Source: Pyxidicoccus caerfyrddinensis | Lineage (GTDB): Bacteria; Myxococcota; Myxococcia; Myxococcales; Myxococcaceae | Direction of reading: 5' to 3' | Length of the DNA: 64,000 nucleotides | NCBI RefSeq assembly: GCF_010894405.1 | Contig: NZ_JAAIYA010000028.1 | Coordinates: forward strand, 1-64,000 | Shown: piece by piece, positions 34,719 through 43,582 of the stretch | Position numbering within the stretch: the stretch's first letter is position 1 | Layout of the letters: every line of letters begins with the position of its first letter | Notes under the pieces: generated by a model | Told to the model about the DNA's origin: nothing | Database searches by the model: none | The model's input: the letters and a program-made list of their open reading frames with translations, nothing else | Program-made: the position numbers and the translations under genes

Positions 34719-37700
34719 GGCGTGCGCACCGTCACCTTCGTGCCCACCGAGCGCGCCCGCACGCCGCGGTCATACATGCCCTCGGCGAAGGCCGGCGGCA
34801 TCACGAACGCGCCCGTGTTGGTCGCCTTGATGCGGTAGATGTACTCGGTGACGGTGTTGCCCACCGTGCCGTAGAGCACCACCCGGTCCTCGCGCACGTC
34901 CACGTACTCGGGCGAGAACGACGAGCGGTCGCTGCCCACCGGCGGCACCCAGCTGCCCGCGACGGGCTCGGGCTCCTGGTAGTACGACTCCTCGCCCTCC
35001 CCTTCGTCGGACGCGTCTTCGGAGCTCTCGGAGGACTCCTCTGACTCGGACTCCTCCTCGGAGGGCGCGGCCGGCTTCTCCATCACCACCTCGAAGCCAC
35101 CGGGCAACAGGTCGGTGATGGCCACGTGGGAGATGTTGTCGCCCACCGCGCGCAGCTTGAGGTGCACCTCCACCTCGCCACCCAGCGGCACCTCCGTCAC
35201 CACCTTGCCGTCCAGCCCCTGCAGCTCGCGCTGCACCTCCAGCCGCTGGACGATGGGCTGCGTGGGCACCTCCAGGTCGTAGCCGGCCTGCGTCACCTGG
35301 AAGAAGAGCGGCGCGTCCGAGGCGCTCTGCACGCGCACGCCGGTGGCCTGCTCGGAGAAGGCCACCTGCGGGAAGAGGCCGTCCGGCAGGGTGAGCGGAC
35401 GGAGCGAGTCCGCCACCTTCTCCAGGATGGCTGCCCCGCTGCGCGACGGCATCCCCTGCGCGCCCAGCGCCTGGGCATACGCCTCCAGGCCGAGGATGGC
35501 GTACGCGGAGGACAGCGTGTTGAAGCGCTCCTGGGTGATGGGCTGCGACATACCGACGAGCATGTCGCCGGTGACGGCCTTGAGCCGCTCCGGGAAGTGG
35601 CGCGACAGGAGGTAGAGCACCTGCGAGTCGTAGACGAGCCCGTCATAGAGCGACGCGTAGTCCGACTCCTGCGGCGTGCCCACGCGCACCTTCTTCAGCG
35701 CGGCGTCGGCCTCCTTATCCTGCTTGAGCAGCTTGTGCGTCGCCGCGAGGTACGCGGCCGTCAGGTCCGTGGGCCAGGCCTCCGCGGCATTCGTGTCCAG
35801 CCAATCGCGCAGGGAGACCACCGTCGGGCGGGACACCTTGCCGTTGCGGGTGAGCACGTACTGCGCATACGCGATGTTGCGCGCCTGGCTCAGGTCCGAC
35901 GGCGTGTGATTCACCAGCACGGTCAGCCACGTGAGGCCACGGTTGAGCACCTCCGGCGGCACCGCGAAGCCGCGCTCCTTCGCCTCGGTGAGGAAGTGCA
36001 GCGCGTAGATGCTCGGCAGCGTGGGGGCGTACGAATTGGCCGCCCACAGGCCGAAGGCGCCCTCCTCGTTCTGCCGCGTGCGCAGCGTCTGGAGCGCGGC
36101 GGCGAAGGAGGCCTCGGCCACCTGCGGCCCCTGGCCCATCAGCTCGCGCCGGCCCTTCAGCACCACCGCCGGGAAGGCGCGGCTGACGAGCTGCTCGGTG
36201 CACCCGTAGGGGTACTTCTCCAGGTACGTGGACAGGCCGCGCGCCAGGCCCAGGGGCAGCGGCGACGCGCTGACCTCCAGCGTGCGGTAGGCCCCGTGCA
36301 TCTTCCGGGACACCGCCACATCCGCCTTGCCGTCCTTGAGGTGACCGCCCGCCACGGACGTGAGGTAGGGCACCGCGGGCCGCACGCTCAGGTCCACCGA
36401 CTGCTTCACGCGCTCCTTGCCCATGGACGCGGTGAAGGCCAGCGTCCCCGAGCCGAGCACCGACTTCGCCCGCACCCGGAACGTCGTGCTCGCCTCGCGG
36501 CCCTCGTCGATGTCGAGCGGCCGCTTCGCCTCGTCCAGCACCTCCAGGTGCTCGGACGTCTTCAGCTCCAGCGTCACCTTCGCGCCCTTGCCGGAGCCCT
36601 CCACGCTGTTGGCCACCGCCACGCCCACGTTGAACTCGTCCCCGGGCGCGACGAAGGTGGGCACGCTGGGCGTAATCACGAACGGCCCGCGGATGATGGT
36701 CCGCTTGCTGGCGGAGCCCACCGACTCTGTGCCCACGGCGACGGCCATGACGCGCAGCTCGCCGTTGAAGGAGTCCGGCACGTTGTAGACGAGGTCTCTC
36801 TCCGTCTCGTCGATGTCCACGACGCCGGACCAGTACGCCACCGGCTTGTCCCGCTTGCGCTTGAAGGGGTTGAGATTCTTTCCAATCGCGGCCGCGCCCT
36901 CGTCGTCGCCGCCCATGGCGGACACGGCCCTGGACACGGAGAACTCCGGCAGGAGCAGGTCGAGAATCTGGCCGGTGCGCACCTCCAGCGCGCGCTTCTT
37001 GAAGAAGTGCGCCAGCGGGTCCGGCGTCTGGTAGCCGGCCACCTGGAGGATGCCCTCGTCCACCGCGAACACCACCACCTTGCCGGCGCGGTTGCCTCGG
37101 TAGCGGATGCGGTACGGCTCACCCGGGCGGCCCTTGTCCGCGCTGGTGAGCGTCACCTGCAGCGCGCGGCTATCGCGGCTCACGGAGAACGGCACCACGC
37201 CGTAGCTCAGCGGGCTCATGAAGATTTCCTGCGAGTCCATGGCGCGGACGAACGTCACGTTGACGTAGCCGTTGCCCTCCAGGCCCGGCGGCAGGCGGAT
37301 GGTCTGCACCGTGCTGGTGGCGTCCGCCTTGAACCACTTCCAGGCGTAGACGCGGTCTCGCTCAATCGTGATGAGGCCCGCGCCGGTGTAGGGCGCCTTG
37401 ACGCTCAGCTCGATGTCGTCGCCCGGCGCGTAGTCCTGCTTCGCGAGCTTCACCTCCAGCTCCGCGTTCTTCTCCAGCGCGCGCGTGAGGTTGGCCTGGC
37501 CCGCCACGGAGTACTCCACGCGGCTGAGCTCGGTGCCCTCCGCGTCCTTCACCACCACCACGAAGTCACCGGGCTGCTCGGTGGACAGCGCGTACTTGAA
37601 GCCCGCCTCGGCGATGGGCAAATCCCGCGTGCGCACCGTGATGTCGCGGCGCACGGACTGGTAGCGGTACGTGCCGTTGGACTGCTGCGTGAGCACGGAC

Positions 37701-40633
37701 ACCCAGCGCTGTTCGATGAGCTCCGCCTTCAGTCCTTGCACGGCGAGCTTCTTCAGCGTGGGGTCCACGGCGATGAAGTCCACCGAGCGCGAGGAGCCCT
37801 GGCTCAGGTAGTACAGGCCGCCGTCCGGCTTGAAGCCGACGAGGTACGGCAACGGCGACACCAGCAGCGACGCCTCGGACGACACGCCGCGCCCGCCCTC
37901 CGCCTCGTAGCCCTCCGCGAGGAAGGACACGCGCCAGGTGGCCTTCTCGAACTTCTCCAGGCCCAGCTCCAGCTCCACCTCGCCATTCTCGTCGGTGGTG
38001 GTGTCCTCCAGGCGCTCGGTGAAGCTGCGCGGGGCGCGCAGCGGGTCATGGAAGAGGTAGCCGGGGTACTTGCGGAAGCTGGGGTACGCCGGGGAGAGGG
38101 ACACCTCGGCGGACACGCGCCGGTCGGCGGCGGGGATGCCGAAGAGGTTCTTCAACGTCACCAGGCCCTTGAGGTCCTTCGGGGGCACCCAGCCCTCGGT
38201 GCGCTCGGCGCTGAAGCGCGTGGTGATGCGCATGCGGTCGGGGAGGAACTCCTCCACGCGCACGGTGGTGGAGCCGAGCAGGCTGCCGCGCTGGCCGTCC
38301 TTCACCACGTACAGGTTCACCTGGTAGTTGCCCGTGGGGGACGTCTCCTCCGTCGTGTACTGGAGCCCCTCCAGGCCCACGGCGGAGAGGGAGAGCTTCT
38401 TCTTGTGCACCTCCAGGCCGCGCGGGTCGATGACGGCCGCCTCCAGCGGGACGCCGGTGGGCGGACGGCTCCAGTCGGACGCCTTCACCACCAGGGCCAC
38501 GTGGAAGGTGTCCCCGGGGCGGTAGAGGCCGCGGTCGGAGAAGAGGAAGGCGGAGAGCCGGTCCGGCGTGGAGCCGCTCTCCACGCCGCCCACGTCGAAG
38601 CGGCTGAAGTTGAGCTGCCGGTCGTACCGGTTGACGGGGATGAAGGCGAAGTCGTCGCCCTTGCTCGCCAGGTACACGATGGGCGCACGCTCGCGGACGA
38701 AGTCCGTCAGCTTCGGGAAGGCGGCATGGCCGTCCACGTCCGTGGTGGCGCTCACCACCGGCAGGCCGTTCTTCCCCAGCACGCTCACCGTCACGCCCTC
38801 CGCGGGCTGGCCGGCGCCGAGGCTCTGCACGAAGACGTCATGCGAGCCGTCCGCGTTGTCCTTCACCACCAGCCCCAGGTCCGTCACCAGCAGGAGCCGC
38901 GCGTCCTCCTTGCCGGTGGTCTGCTTGTGCACCGGGTCCCAGCTCTGGACCTTGAAGAAGAACAGGCCGCGCCGCGAGGACGAGGCGTTCTCCGGCGTGA
39001 GGTAGGGCGCGAGGTCGAACGCGGCGTACTGCGCCTTGCCACGGCCGGCGCCCTCCAGCGGGCGCACCTCGGTGAAGGACTCGGAGATGTTCTCCTCGTT
39101 GAAGTTGTAGGAGCTGAACTCGGGGTGGGCGAAGCGCCCTTCCGTCTGCGTAATCAGGTGGTTGAGCTGGTCCGGCAGCACGCGGCCGAGCGCGAAGCGC
39201 AGCGCCTTCACGTCGCGGGACATCACCGTCACCTTCTTCTCGCCCGCGAGGCTGAGCAGCGCGCCCTCGTGGAGGATGCTCACCTCCTCCGGGTAGGCCG
39301 GCACCTGGAGGATGGTGTCGTAGCGCTCGGCCAGCACGTAGCCGCCCGCGGACTGCGTGCCCTTGTTGAGCCGCACGTAGAGCGAGCGCCCCACGTCCGC
39401 CTGGACGCGGAAGCTGTGCAGCGTGGCGAACGTCGTGTCCGTGGGCACCGCGTCCAGCTTCAGCTTCGCGGAGGCCGGCAGCAGCTCCTCGCCAATGGTC
39501 GCCACGCCGTAATCACTCCACACGGCGTTGGGCACCACGGGCTGGCCGTCCTTCGCGGGCCGGTCCTTGGGGAGCACCCAGACCTGGAGATTCTTTCGCA
39601 GCTCCGCCTCGGAGACGCCGGTGGTGAGGTTGAGCACCAGCACCTGCTCCGGCTCGTAGCGGTCATTGCGAACGAGCGACACCTCGGAGCCGCCCACGTG
39701 GAAGTACGTGAACATGCCGGGAATGGTGACGCGGCGCTCCTGCCGGTCCGACGTGCCATCGCCGCCCCGTGCAGCGCGGATGCCGGGCGCCACCATCAGC
39801 GTCATCGGCGTGTCGTTCTGCGGGATGGAGATGAGGTCCGACTGGAGGTACGCCTGTCCCTTGAGCTTGTCGTAGGTGACGTTGAACGGGAAGCTGTCGG
39901 AGCTCGCGCCGAGCAGCCCGCGCTTCTCCTCGCCCAGCCGCAGCGACAGGTTGCGCACGAGCGTCGCCGGGTCCACCGCGTGGGAGAACGTCAGCGTCGC
40001 CACCACGCGCTTCTCCTTCGGATTGCGCGGGTCCTCGTAGAACTCGAGGTTGGAGATGGACGCGGAGAAGGGCGCGGACTTGAACGTCGTCTCGTACGCG
40101 TCCAAGAGGACGTGGTCCGGGAACAACAGCGTGCGGTCCAGCGCGACCTTGTATTCCTGCCCCACCGCCCAGTCCTCGGCCGGGGTGAAGGTGAGCATCT
40201 GGTCACTGGCCCAGCGCCACTCGCCCTTCACCACGGGCGTCATGGTGATGCCGGCCGTGACGGGCTTGCCGATGGCCTCCAGGCGCGCCACCGAGCCGGT
40301 GAAGTGCAGGTACACCGGCATCGGCTGGGACTGCTCCTCCAGCTTCGTCAGCGGAGGGTTGGTGGCGGAGAGCGCGTAGCTCACCGGCTTGGGGCGGTTC
40401 TGGTACCAGCGGTAGCCGGCATCCGCGCCCACGACGAGCAGCACCAGGGCGAGGAGTGAGAGGGCGAAGCGCCCGGGACGCTGGCGGACCTTGTCGACGC
40501 CCTGGCGCGCGGTGCGCGCGGAGGCGCGGCCCAGCGAGGCGGCCCAGGCGGGCGGGGTCCAGCGAAGCTCTCCGAATACGCGCGTGAGGAACCGCGGTCG
40601 GGGCGGAGTGGGTTCCGATTCGTTTGAGGACAT
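34715..40633 (-). CDS. Bacterial alpha-2-macroglobulin (thioester protease trap)
   Basis: The 1972-residue product has a membrane anchor near 60-82 (ALSLLALVLLVVGADAGYRW) in place of the lipobox seen in E. coli YfhM. Repeated MG beta domains follow. The thioester motif CTEQ lies at 1478-1481 within YPYGCTEQ, so covalent trapping of attacking proteases should work. An alpha-toroid domain follows it. Near 1857-1885 there is a strongly acidic Glu/Ser/Asp tract of about 25 residues. I chose the ATG at 40633 (MSSNESEP) since the upstream extension looks non-coding. The protein presumably guards the periplasm and works with PBP1C, whose gene overlaps downstream. Confidence 0.9.
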   Translation of the reverse strand: MSSNESEPTPPRPRFLTRVFGELRWTPPAWAASLGRASARTARQGVDKVRQRPGRFALSLLALVLLVVGADAGYRWYQNRPKPVSYALSATNPPLTKLEEQSQPMPVYLHFTGSVARLEAIGKPVTAGITMTPVVKGEWRWASDQMLTFTPAEDWAVGQEYKVALDRTLLFPDHVLLDAYETTFKSAPFSASISNLEFYEDPRNPKEKRVVATLTFSHAVDPATLVRNLSLRLGEEKRGLLGASSDSFPFNVTYDKLKGQAYLQSDLISIPQNDTPMTLMVAPGIRAARGGDGTSDRQERRVTIPGMFTYFHVGGSEVSLVRNDRYEPEQVLVLNLTTGVSEAELRKNLQVWVLPKDRPAKDGQPVVPNAVWSDYGVATIGEELLPASAKLKLDAVPTDTTFATLHSFRVQADVGRSLYVRLNKGTQSAGGYVLAERYDTILQVPAYPEEVSILHEGALLSLAGEKKVTVMSRDVKALRFALGRVLPDQLNHLITQTEGRFAHPEFSSYNFNEENISESFTEVRPLEGAGRGKAQYAAFDLAPYLTPENASSSRRGLFFFKVQSWDPVHKQTTGKEDARLLLVTDLGLVVKDNADGSHDVFVQSLGAGQPAEGVTVSVLGKNGLPVVSATTDVDGHAAFPKLTDFVRERAPIVYLASKGDDFAFIPVNRYDRQLNFSRFDVGGVESGSTPDRLSAFLFSDRGLYRPGDTFHVALVVKASDWSRPPTGVPLEAAVIDPRGLEVHKKKLSLSAVGLEGLQYTTEETSPTGNYQVNLYVVKDGQRGSLLGSTTVRVEEFLPDRMRITTRFSAERTEGWVPPKDLKGLVTLKNLFGIPAADRRVSAEVSLSPAYPSFRKYPGYLFHDPLRAPRSFTERLEDTTTDENGEVELELGLEKFEKATWRVSFLAEGYEAEGGRGVSSEASLLVSPLPYLVGFKPDGGLYYLSQGSSRSVDFIAVDPTLKKLAVQGLKAELIEQRWVSVLTQQSNGTYRYQSVRRDITVRTRDLPIAEAGFKYALSTEQPGDFVVVVKDAEGTELSRVEYSVAGQANLTRALEKNAELEVKLAKQDYAPGDDIELSVKAPYTGAGLITIERDRVYAWKWFKADATSTVQTIRLPPGLEGNGYVNVTFVRAMDSQEIFMSPLSYGVVPFSVSRDSRALQVTLTSADKGRPGEPYRIRYRGNRAGKVVVFAVDEGILQVAGYQTPDPLAHFFKKRALEVRTGQILDLLLPEFSVSRAVSAMGGDDEGAAAIGKNLNPFKRKRDKPVAYWSGVVDIDETERDLVYNVPDSFNGELRVMAVAVGTESVGSASKRTIIRGPFVITPSVPTFVAPGDEFNVGVAVANSVEGSGKGAKVTLELKTSEHLEVLDEAKRPLDIDEGREASTTFRVRAKSVLGSGTLAFTASMGKERVKQSVDLSVRPAVPYLTSVAGGHLKDGKADVAVSRKMHGAYRTLEVSASPLPLGLARGLSTYLEKYPYGCTEQLVSRAFPAVVLKGRRELMGQGPQVAEASFAAALQTLRTRQNEEGAFGLWAANSYAPTLPSIYALHFLTEAKERGFAVPPEVLNRGLTWLTVLVNHTPSDLSQARNIAYAQYVLTRNGKVSRPTVVSLRDWLDTNAAEAWPTDLTAAYLAATHKLLKQDKEADAALKKVRVGTPQESDYASLYDGLVYDSQVLYLLSRHFPERLKAVTGDMLVGMSQPITQERFNTLSSAYAILGLEAYAQALGAQGMPSRSGAAILEKVADSLRPLTLPDGLFPQVAFSEQATGVRVQSASDAPLFFQVTQAGYDLEVPTQPIVQRLEVQRELQGLDGKVVTEVPLGGEVEVHLKLRAVGDNISHVAITDLLPGGFEVVMEKPAAPSEEESESEESSESSEDASDEGEGEESYYQEPEPVAGSWVPPVGSDRSSFSPEYVDVREDRVVLYGTVGNTVTEYIYRIKATNTGAFVMPPAFAEGMYDRGVRARSVGTKVTVRTP

Positions 40634-40740
40634 GGGGTGGGGTGCGGCGCGAGATGCCTGCCCGGGAAGGAGCAAGCAGGGGGCCAGCTACGGACGATGA
40701 AAGCACGAGTCGGGCCGTGGAACGAAGCCTGCGGACGCGG

Positions 40741-40808
40741 GCGGCCAGCCACGGGGGCCTGTGCGCGTGGAGCCACGCCTTCACGCCCGTGCGTGGCTGC
40801 CCGGCCGC
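40741..40808 (-). terminator. Large structured hairpin downstream of the zinc-ribbon kinase
   Basis: GCGGCC-AGCCACG (40741-40753) pairs with CGTGGCT-(GCCC)-GGCCGC (40792-40808), 13 bp with a 4-base bulge; an inner hairpin GCGTGG/CCACGC sits in the loop. It begins 8 bases past the kinase stop and should separate that operon from the alpha-2-macroglobulin gene. Confidence 0.5.
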
Positions 40809-40815
40809 TTGCCCG

Positions 40816-42108
40816 CTAGTGGGAGCCGGACGACGTGGACGAAGAGGAGGACGCACCCGGCCAGGGCGTGCGGAAGTTCCGGTGCGAGCCGCCTCCCGGA
40901 GGCGCGGACCTCGACGGCGGGGGCGGCGTCCCCGGACGGACGGGGACGACGGCGGCGGGTGGGTCCTCCACCACCACGACGGGCTCCTGGTCGATGAGCC
41001 CGCCCGCGAGGAGCGCTCCGGCGAGCAGCATGGCCAGGGACACGCCCACGAGGACCCGGCGGACGATGCGCCGCTTCGAGAGCGCCGGGGCGGCCTCGGT
41101 GGCGACCTCCCCCACCGCTCGAACCTCCGACTCCAGGGACGCCGGCTGCGCGGTGGCTCCGTCTGCCTGGGACAGCGGGGTCACCGTGCCCTTCCGGGCC
41201 CCGGCAGCCTCCGAGGGAGGCGCGGCCCGGGCGGCCCGCAGGGCGGTGAGCGCGTCCGTCGCTGAGGCGAACCGCTCCGAGCGCTTCTGCGCCAGCAGCC
41301 GCCGGAGGAACGCCCGGAGCGGCGCGGAGCCCTGGACGTGCTGCTCGAAGGACAGCGCCAGCCCGTCGTCGAGCAGGTCCGCCGGCATGCGGCCACTGAG
41401 CGCGTGGACCAGCGTGGCGCCCAGCGCGTACAAGTCACTCGACGGCTCCACCGTCCCGCCGAGCTGCTCCGGCGGCATGTACCCGAAGGTGCCGACCAGG
41501 GTGGCCCCGTGCGTGACGTCCCGCGCCAGGTGCCGGGCCGCGCCGAAGTCCACCAGCGCCGCGCGTCCGTCCGGGCGGAGGATGAGGTTGGCCGGCTTCA
41601 CGTCGCGGTGGATGAGCGCGGGCGTGCGCTGGTGCAGGGCCTGGAGCGTCTTCAGCACCTGCGAGGCCAGCGTCCACGCCTCGTCCTCGTCCAGGCGCTT
41701 GCGCTCGATTCGCTGGAGGAGCGACTCGCCCTCCAGGAACTCCTGCGCGAGGTACAGCCGCGTGCCCACGCCGCTGCCCTCCTTGAAGCTCGCGACGAAG
41801 CGAGGGATGTCCGGGTGGCTCAGCGAGCGCAGCACGGCGGCCTCGCGCTCGAAGGCGTCGAGCTGCTCCGTGCCCGGCACCAGCGCGAAGAGCAGTTCCT
41901 TGAGCGCCACGCCACGGCCATCCGCGCCCACCGCGAGGTACACGCGCCCGTGCACCGACTGGGAGATGACCCGCTGCACGCGGTAGCCGCCCGGGGCCAC
42001 GGCCGCGCCGCAGTGGCCACACCGCGAGCCTTCGAGCGTGGCCTCGCACACCACGCATGCGGCCCGTCCGTCCTCCCGGTGGCCCGTGACTGATTGGATG
42101 CGCTCCAC
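40816..42108 (-). CDS. Ser/Thr protein kinase with N-terminal zinc ribbon and C-terminal membrane helix
   Basis: The 430-residue product carries four cysteines at 18, 21, 30 and 33 (CVVC...CGHC), a zinc ribbon, then a Hanks kinase domain over about 42-290. The glycine loop is degenerate: the expected GxGxxG reads SQSVHG, while Lys70, the HRDVKPAN catalytic loop and DFG are intact. A membrane helix near 348-368 is followed by a short Pro/Ser-rich periplasmic tail. I chose the GTG at 42108 because GGGAGG lies 6 bases upstream; the longer frame from GTG 42150 has no ribosome site. It is the last gene of the annexin-protein/GNAT run, with 48 bases from the GNAT stop. Kinase activity is likely but the loop change leaves some doubt. 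Confidence 0.85.
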   Translation of the reverse strand: MERIQSVTGHREDGRAACVVCEATLEGSRCGHCGAAVAPGGYRVQRVISQSVHGRVYLAVGADGRGVALKELLFALVPGTEQLDAFEREAAVLRSLSHPDIPRFVASFKEGSGVGTRLYLAQEFLEGESLLQRIERKRLDEDEAWTLASQVLKTLQALHQRTPALIHRDVKPANLILRPDGRAALVDFGAARHLARDVTHGATLVGTFGYMPPEQLGGTVEPSSDLYALGATLVHALSGRMPADLLDDGLALSFEQHVQGSAPLRAFLRRLLAQKRSERFASATDALTALRAARAAPPSEAAGARKGTVTPLSQADGATAQPASLESEVRAVGEVATEAAPALSKRRIVRRVLVGVSLAMLLAGALLAGGLIDQEPVVVVEDPPAAVVPVRPGTPPPPSRSAPPGGGSHRNFRTPWPGASSSSSTSSGSH

Positions 42109-42156
42109 GGTGAACCTCCCGGGCCGCGGGTGATGCGAATAACGAGCCACTGAGGA

Positions 42157-42615
42157 CTAGGAGCGGCGGTAGACGTCAGGGTCGTGCCGCTCCATGAAGC
42201 GCTCCGGGCTCTTCAGGGGGCGGAACCCGTAGCGCTCGTACAGGCCATGCGCGTCACGTGTGGCGAGCATGAACCGCCGCAGTCCCTGCAGGTCCGGATG
42301 GGTGGAGACCGCCTCCATCAGCCACTTGCCGAGCCCCTGCCCCTGGACCTCCTCCAGGACGAAGACATCGCAGAGGTAGGCAAAGGTCGTGCGGTCGGTG
42401 ATGACGCGCGCGAAGCCCACCTGCCGGTCCCCGGCGTACAGCCCGAAGACGAGGGAGTTGCGGACGGCCCGCTCCACCGTCGCCCGGGGAATGCCTTCAC
42501 TCCAGTAGGAGCGAGACAGGTAGCCGTGGACGACATCCAGGTCGATGCGAGCAGGGTCATCGGAGACGACGAAGCCCTCGTCCCCTCGGACCTCGAATGG
42601 GCGGGACGGGCTCAT
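42157..42615 (-). CDS. GNAT-family N-acetyltransferase (152 aa)
   Basis: The product is a compact GNAT enzyme. Motif A is CDVFVLEEVQGQGLGKWLM with the acetyl-CoA loop QGQGLG; the C-terminal HGLYERYGF is typical of motif B with its catalytic tyrosine. The length equals a bare GNAT domain. Its ATG overlaps the stop of the preceding gene by 4 bases (ATGA), so it is coupled to the putative immunity gene. The substrate is unknown. A GNAT in a toxin locus could be a modifier or simply a passenger. Confidence 0.85.
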   Translation of the reverse strand: MSPSRPFEVRGDEGFVVSDDPARIDLDVVHGYLSRSYWSEGIPRATVERAVRNSLVFGLYAGDRQVGFARVITDRTTFAYLCDVFVLEEVQGQGLGKWLMEAVSTHPDLQGLRRFMLATRDAHGLYERYGFRPLKSPERFMERHDPDVYRRS

Positions 42616-43568
42616 CGCGCGAGCGTCCAGCCTTCGGCACCGCGGCCGAACACCATGCCAGGGCCCTCGCCCACCAACGTGGCCGCGCGGTAGAGCACCT
42701 TGAACAGCTCCTGCGCGCCGCTGCCGGTGCCGCGCTCGACGACCTTGCCCTTCTCCGCCTCGGACCAGCGGAAGGGCTCGCCCGCGCCGCGCACCTCCAG
42801 CGCCGTCACCACCGCCGACACCTTCGCGGAGAGGCCCGCCACGTCCGCCTCGTCGAAGGCCCCGTCGCGGCGCAGCTCCACGAAGGAGGCACCCCGCACG
42901 GTGGCGGTCCGCCACTCCCAGCCCTTGGCCGCGCCCGCCGCCAGCGCCTGCTTCCAGGCCGCGGCCTCGAGGTTGGAAAGAAAGGCCCAGCTCTGCGCGG
43001 CCGGCTTCTCCGCCGCGAAGCGCTCCACGGGCGGCGACACCTGCCAGTCCTCCGCCGCGAGCACCGTGCCCTCGCGGAGCCGGAAGGCGAGCGTGTTGCT
43101 CAGCTCGGCGAAGCGCGCCTCGTACACGTCATCCACGGAGCGGGTGCCGATGAGCTGCTCCAGCGAGGTGCCGCCCAGCGTGGTGGCGCCCTGCTGCATA
43201 TCGCGCGCGGCCACCTCCATGGTGCGACCGAAGAGGAAGGTGGCCAGCCCCCGGCGCTCCTCGCGGCTGTAGTGCTCGCGCGCCACGACGATGCCGCCCA
43301 CCGTGGCGGACAGGGCACGGAAGAAGGCCAGGTCCCACCGCGCGGGCCCCGTCTCCTCCACCACCAGGAAGCTGCCGCCATCGTCGCGCAGCTTCTGGAC
43401 GCGCCAGCGCAGCGTGCCCGGGCCGGCCACCGGCGCCTGTCCCCCGGGCGTGAGCCGCTGGCGCGAGAGCACCTTGCGTTGCACGCGGGAGAGCGCCGCT
43501 GCGATGCGGTCCGCCGCGGCCTCGGGGCCGACGCCAGGCGCAAAGCAGTCGATGAAGTGGCCAGCCAT
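42612..43568 (-). CDS. Unknown 318-aa protein, candidate immunity partner of the annexin-repeat protein
   Basis: The product lacks a signal peptide and membrane helix. It is alpha/beta with no domain I recognise; a Trp/Arg-rich strand (GTLRWRVQKLRDDGGSFLVVEE) and a GTRSVDDVYEARFAEL helix stand out. It starts 14 bases after the stop of the 1331-residue annexin-repeat gene, with GGAGA 8 bases upstream of the ATG, and overlaps the GNAT gene downstream. Position directly behind a polymorphic-toxin-like gene makes immunity the first guess. Its size is large for an immunity protein, so a chaperone or adaptor role is also possible. Confidence 0.6.
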   Translation of the reverse strand: MAGHFIDCFAPGVGPEAAADRIAAALSRVQRKVLSRQRLTPGGQAPVAGPGTLRWRVQKLRDDGGSFLVVEETGPARWDLAFFRALSATVGGIVVAREHYSREERRGLATFLFGRTMEVAARDMQQGATTLGGTSLEQLIGTRSVDDVYEARFAELSNTLAFRLREGTVLAAEDWQVSPPVERFAAEKPAAQSWAFLSNLEAAAWKQALAAGAAKGWEWRTATVRGASFVELRRDGAFDEADVAGLSAKVSAVVTALEVRGAGEPFRWSEAEKGKVVERGTGSGAQELFKVLYRAATLVGEGPGMVFGRGAEGWTLAR

Positions 43569-43582
43569 TCTTCAGGTCTCCG

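Noticed and set aside
35126-40459. Very long + strand open frame of about 1777 codons opposite alpha-2-macroglobulin
   Set aside because: It lies antisense to a clear gene, its translation is His/Arg/Val-rich without any motif, and it arises from third-position GC bias.
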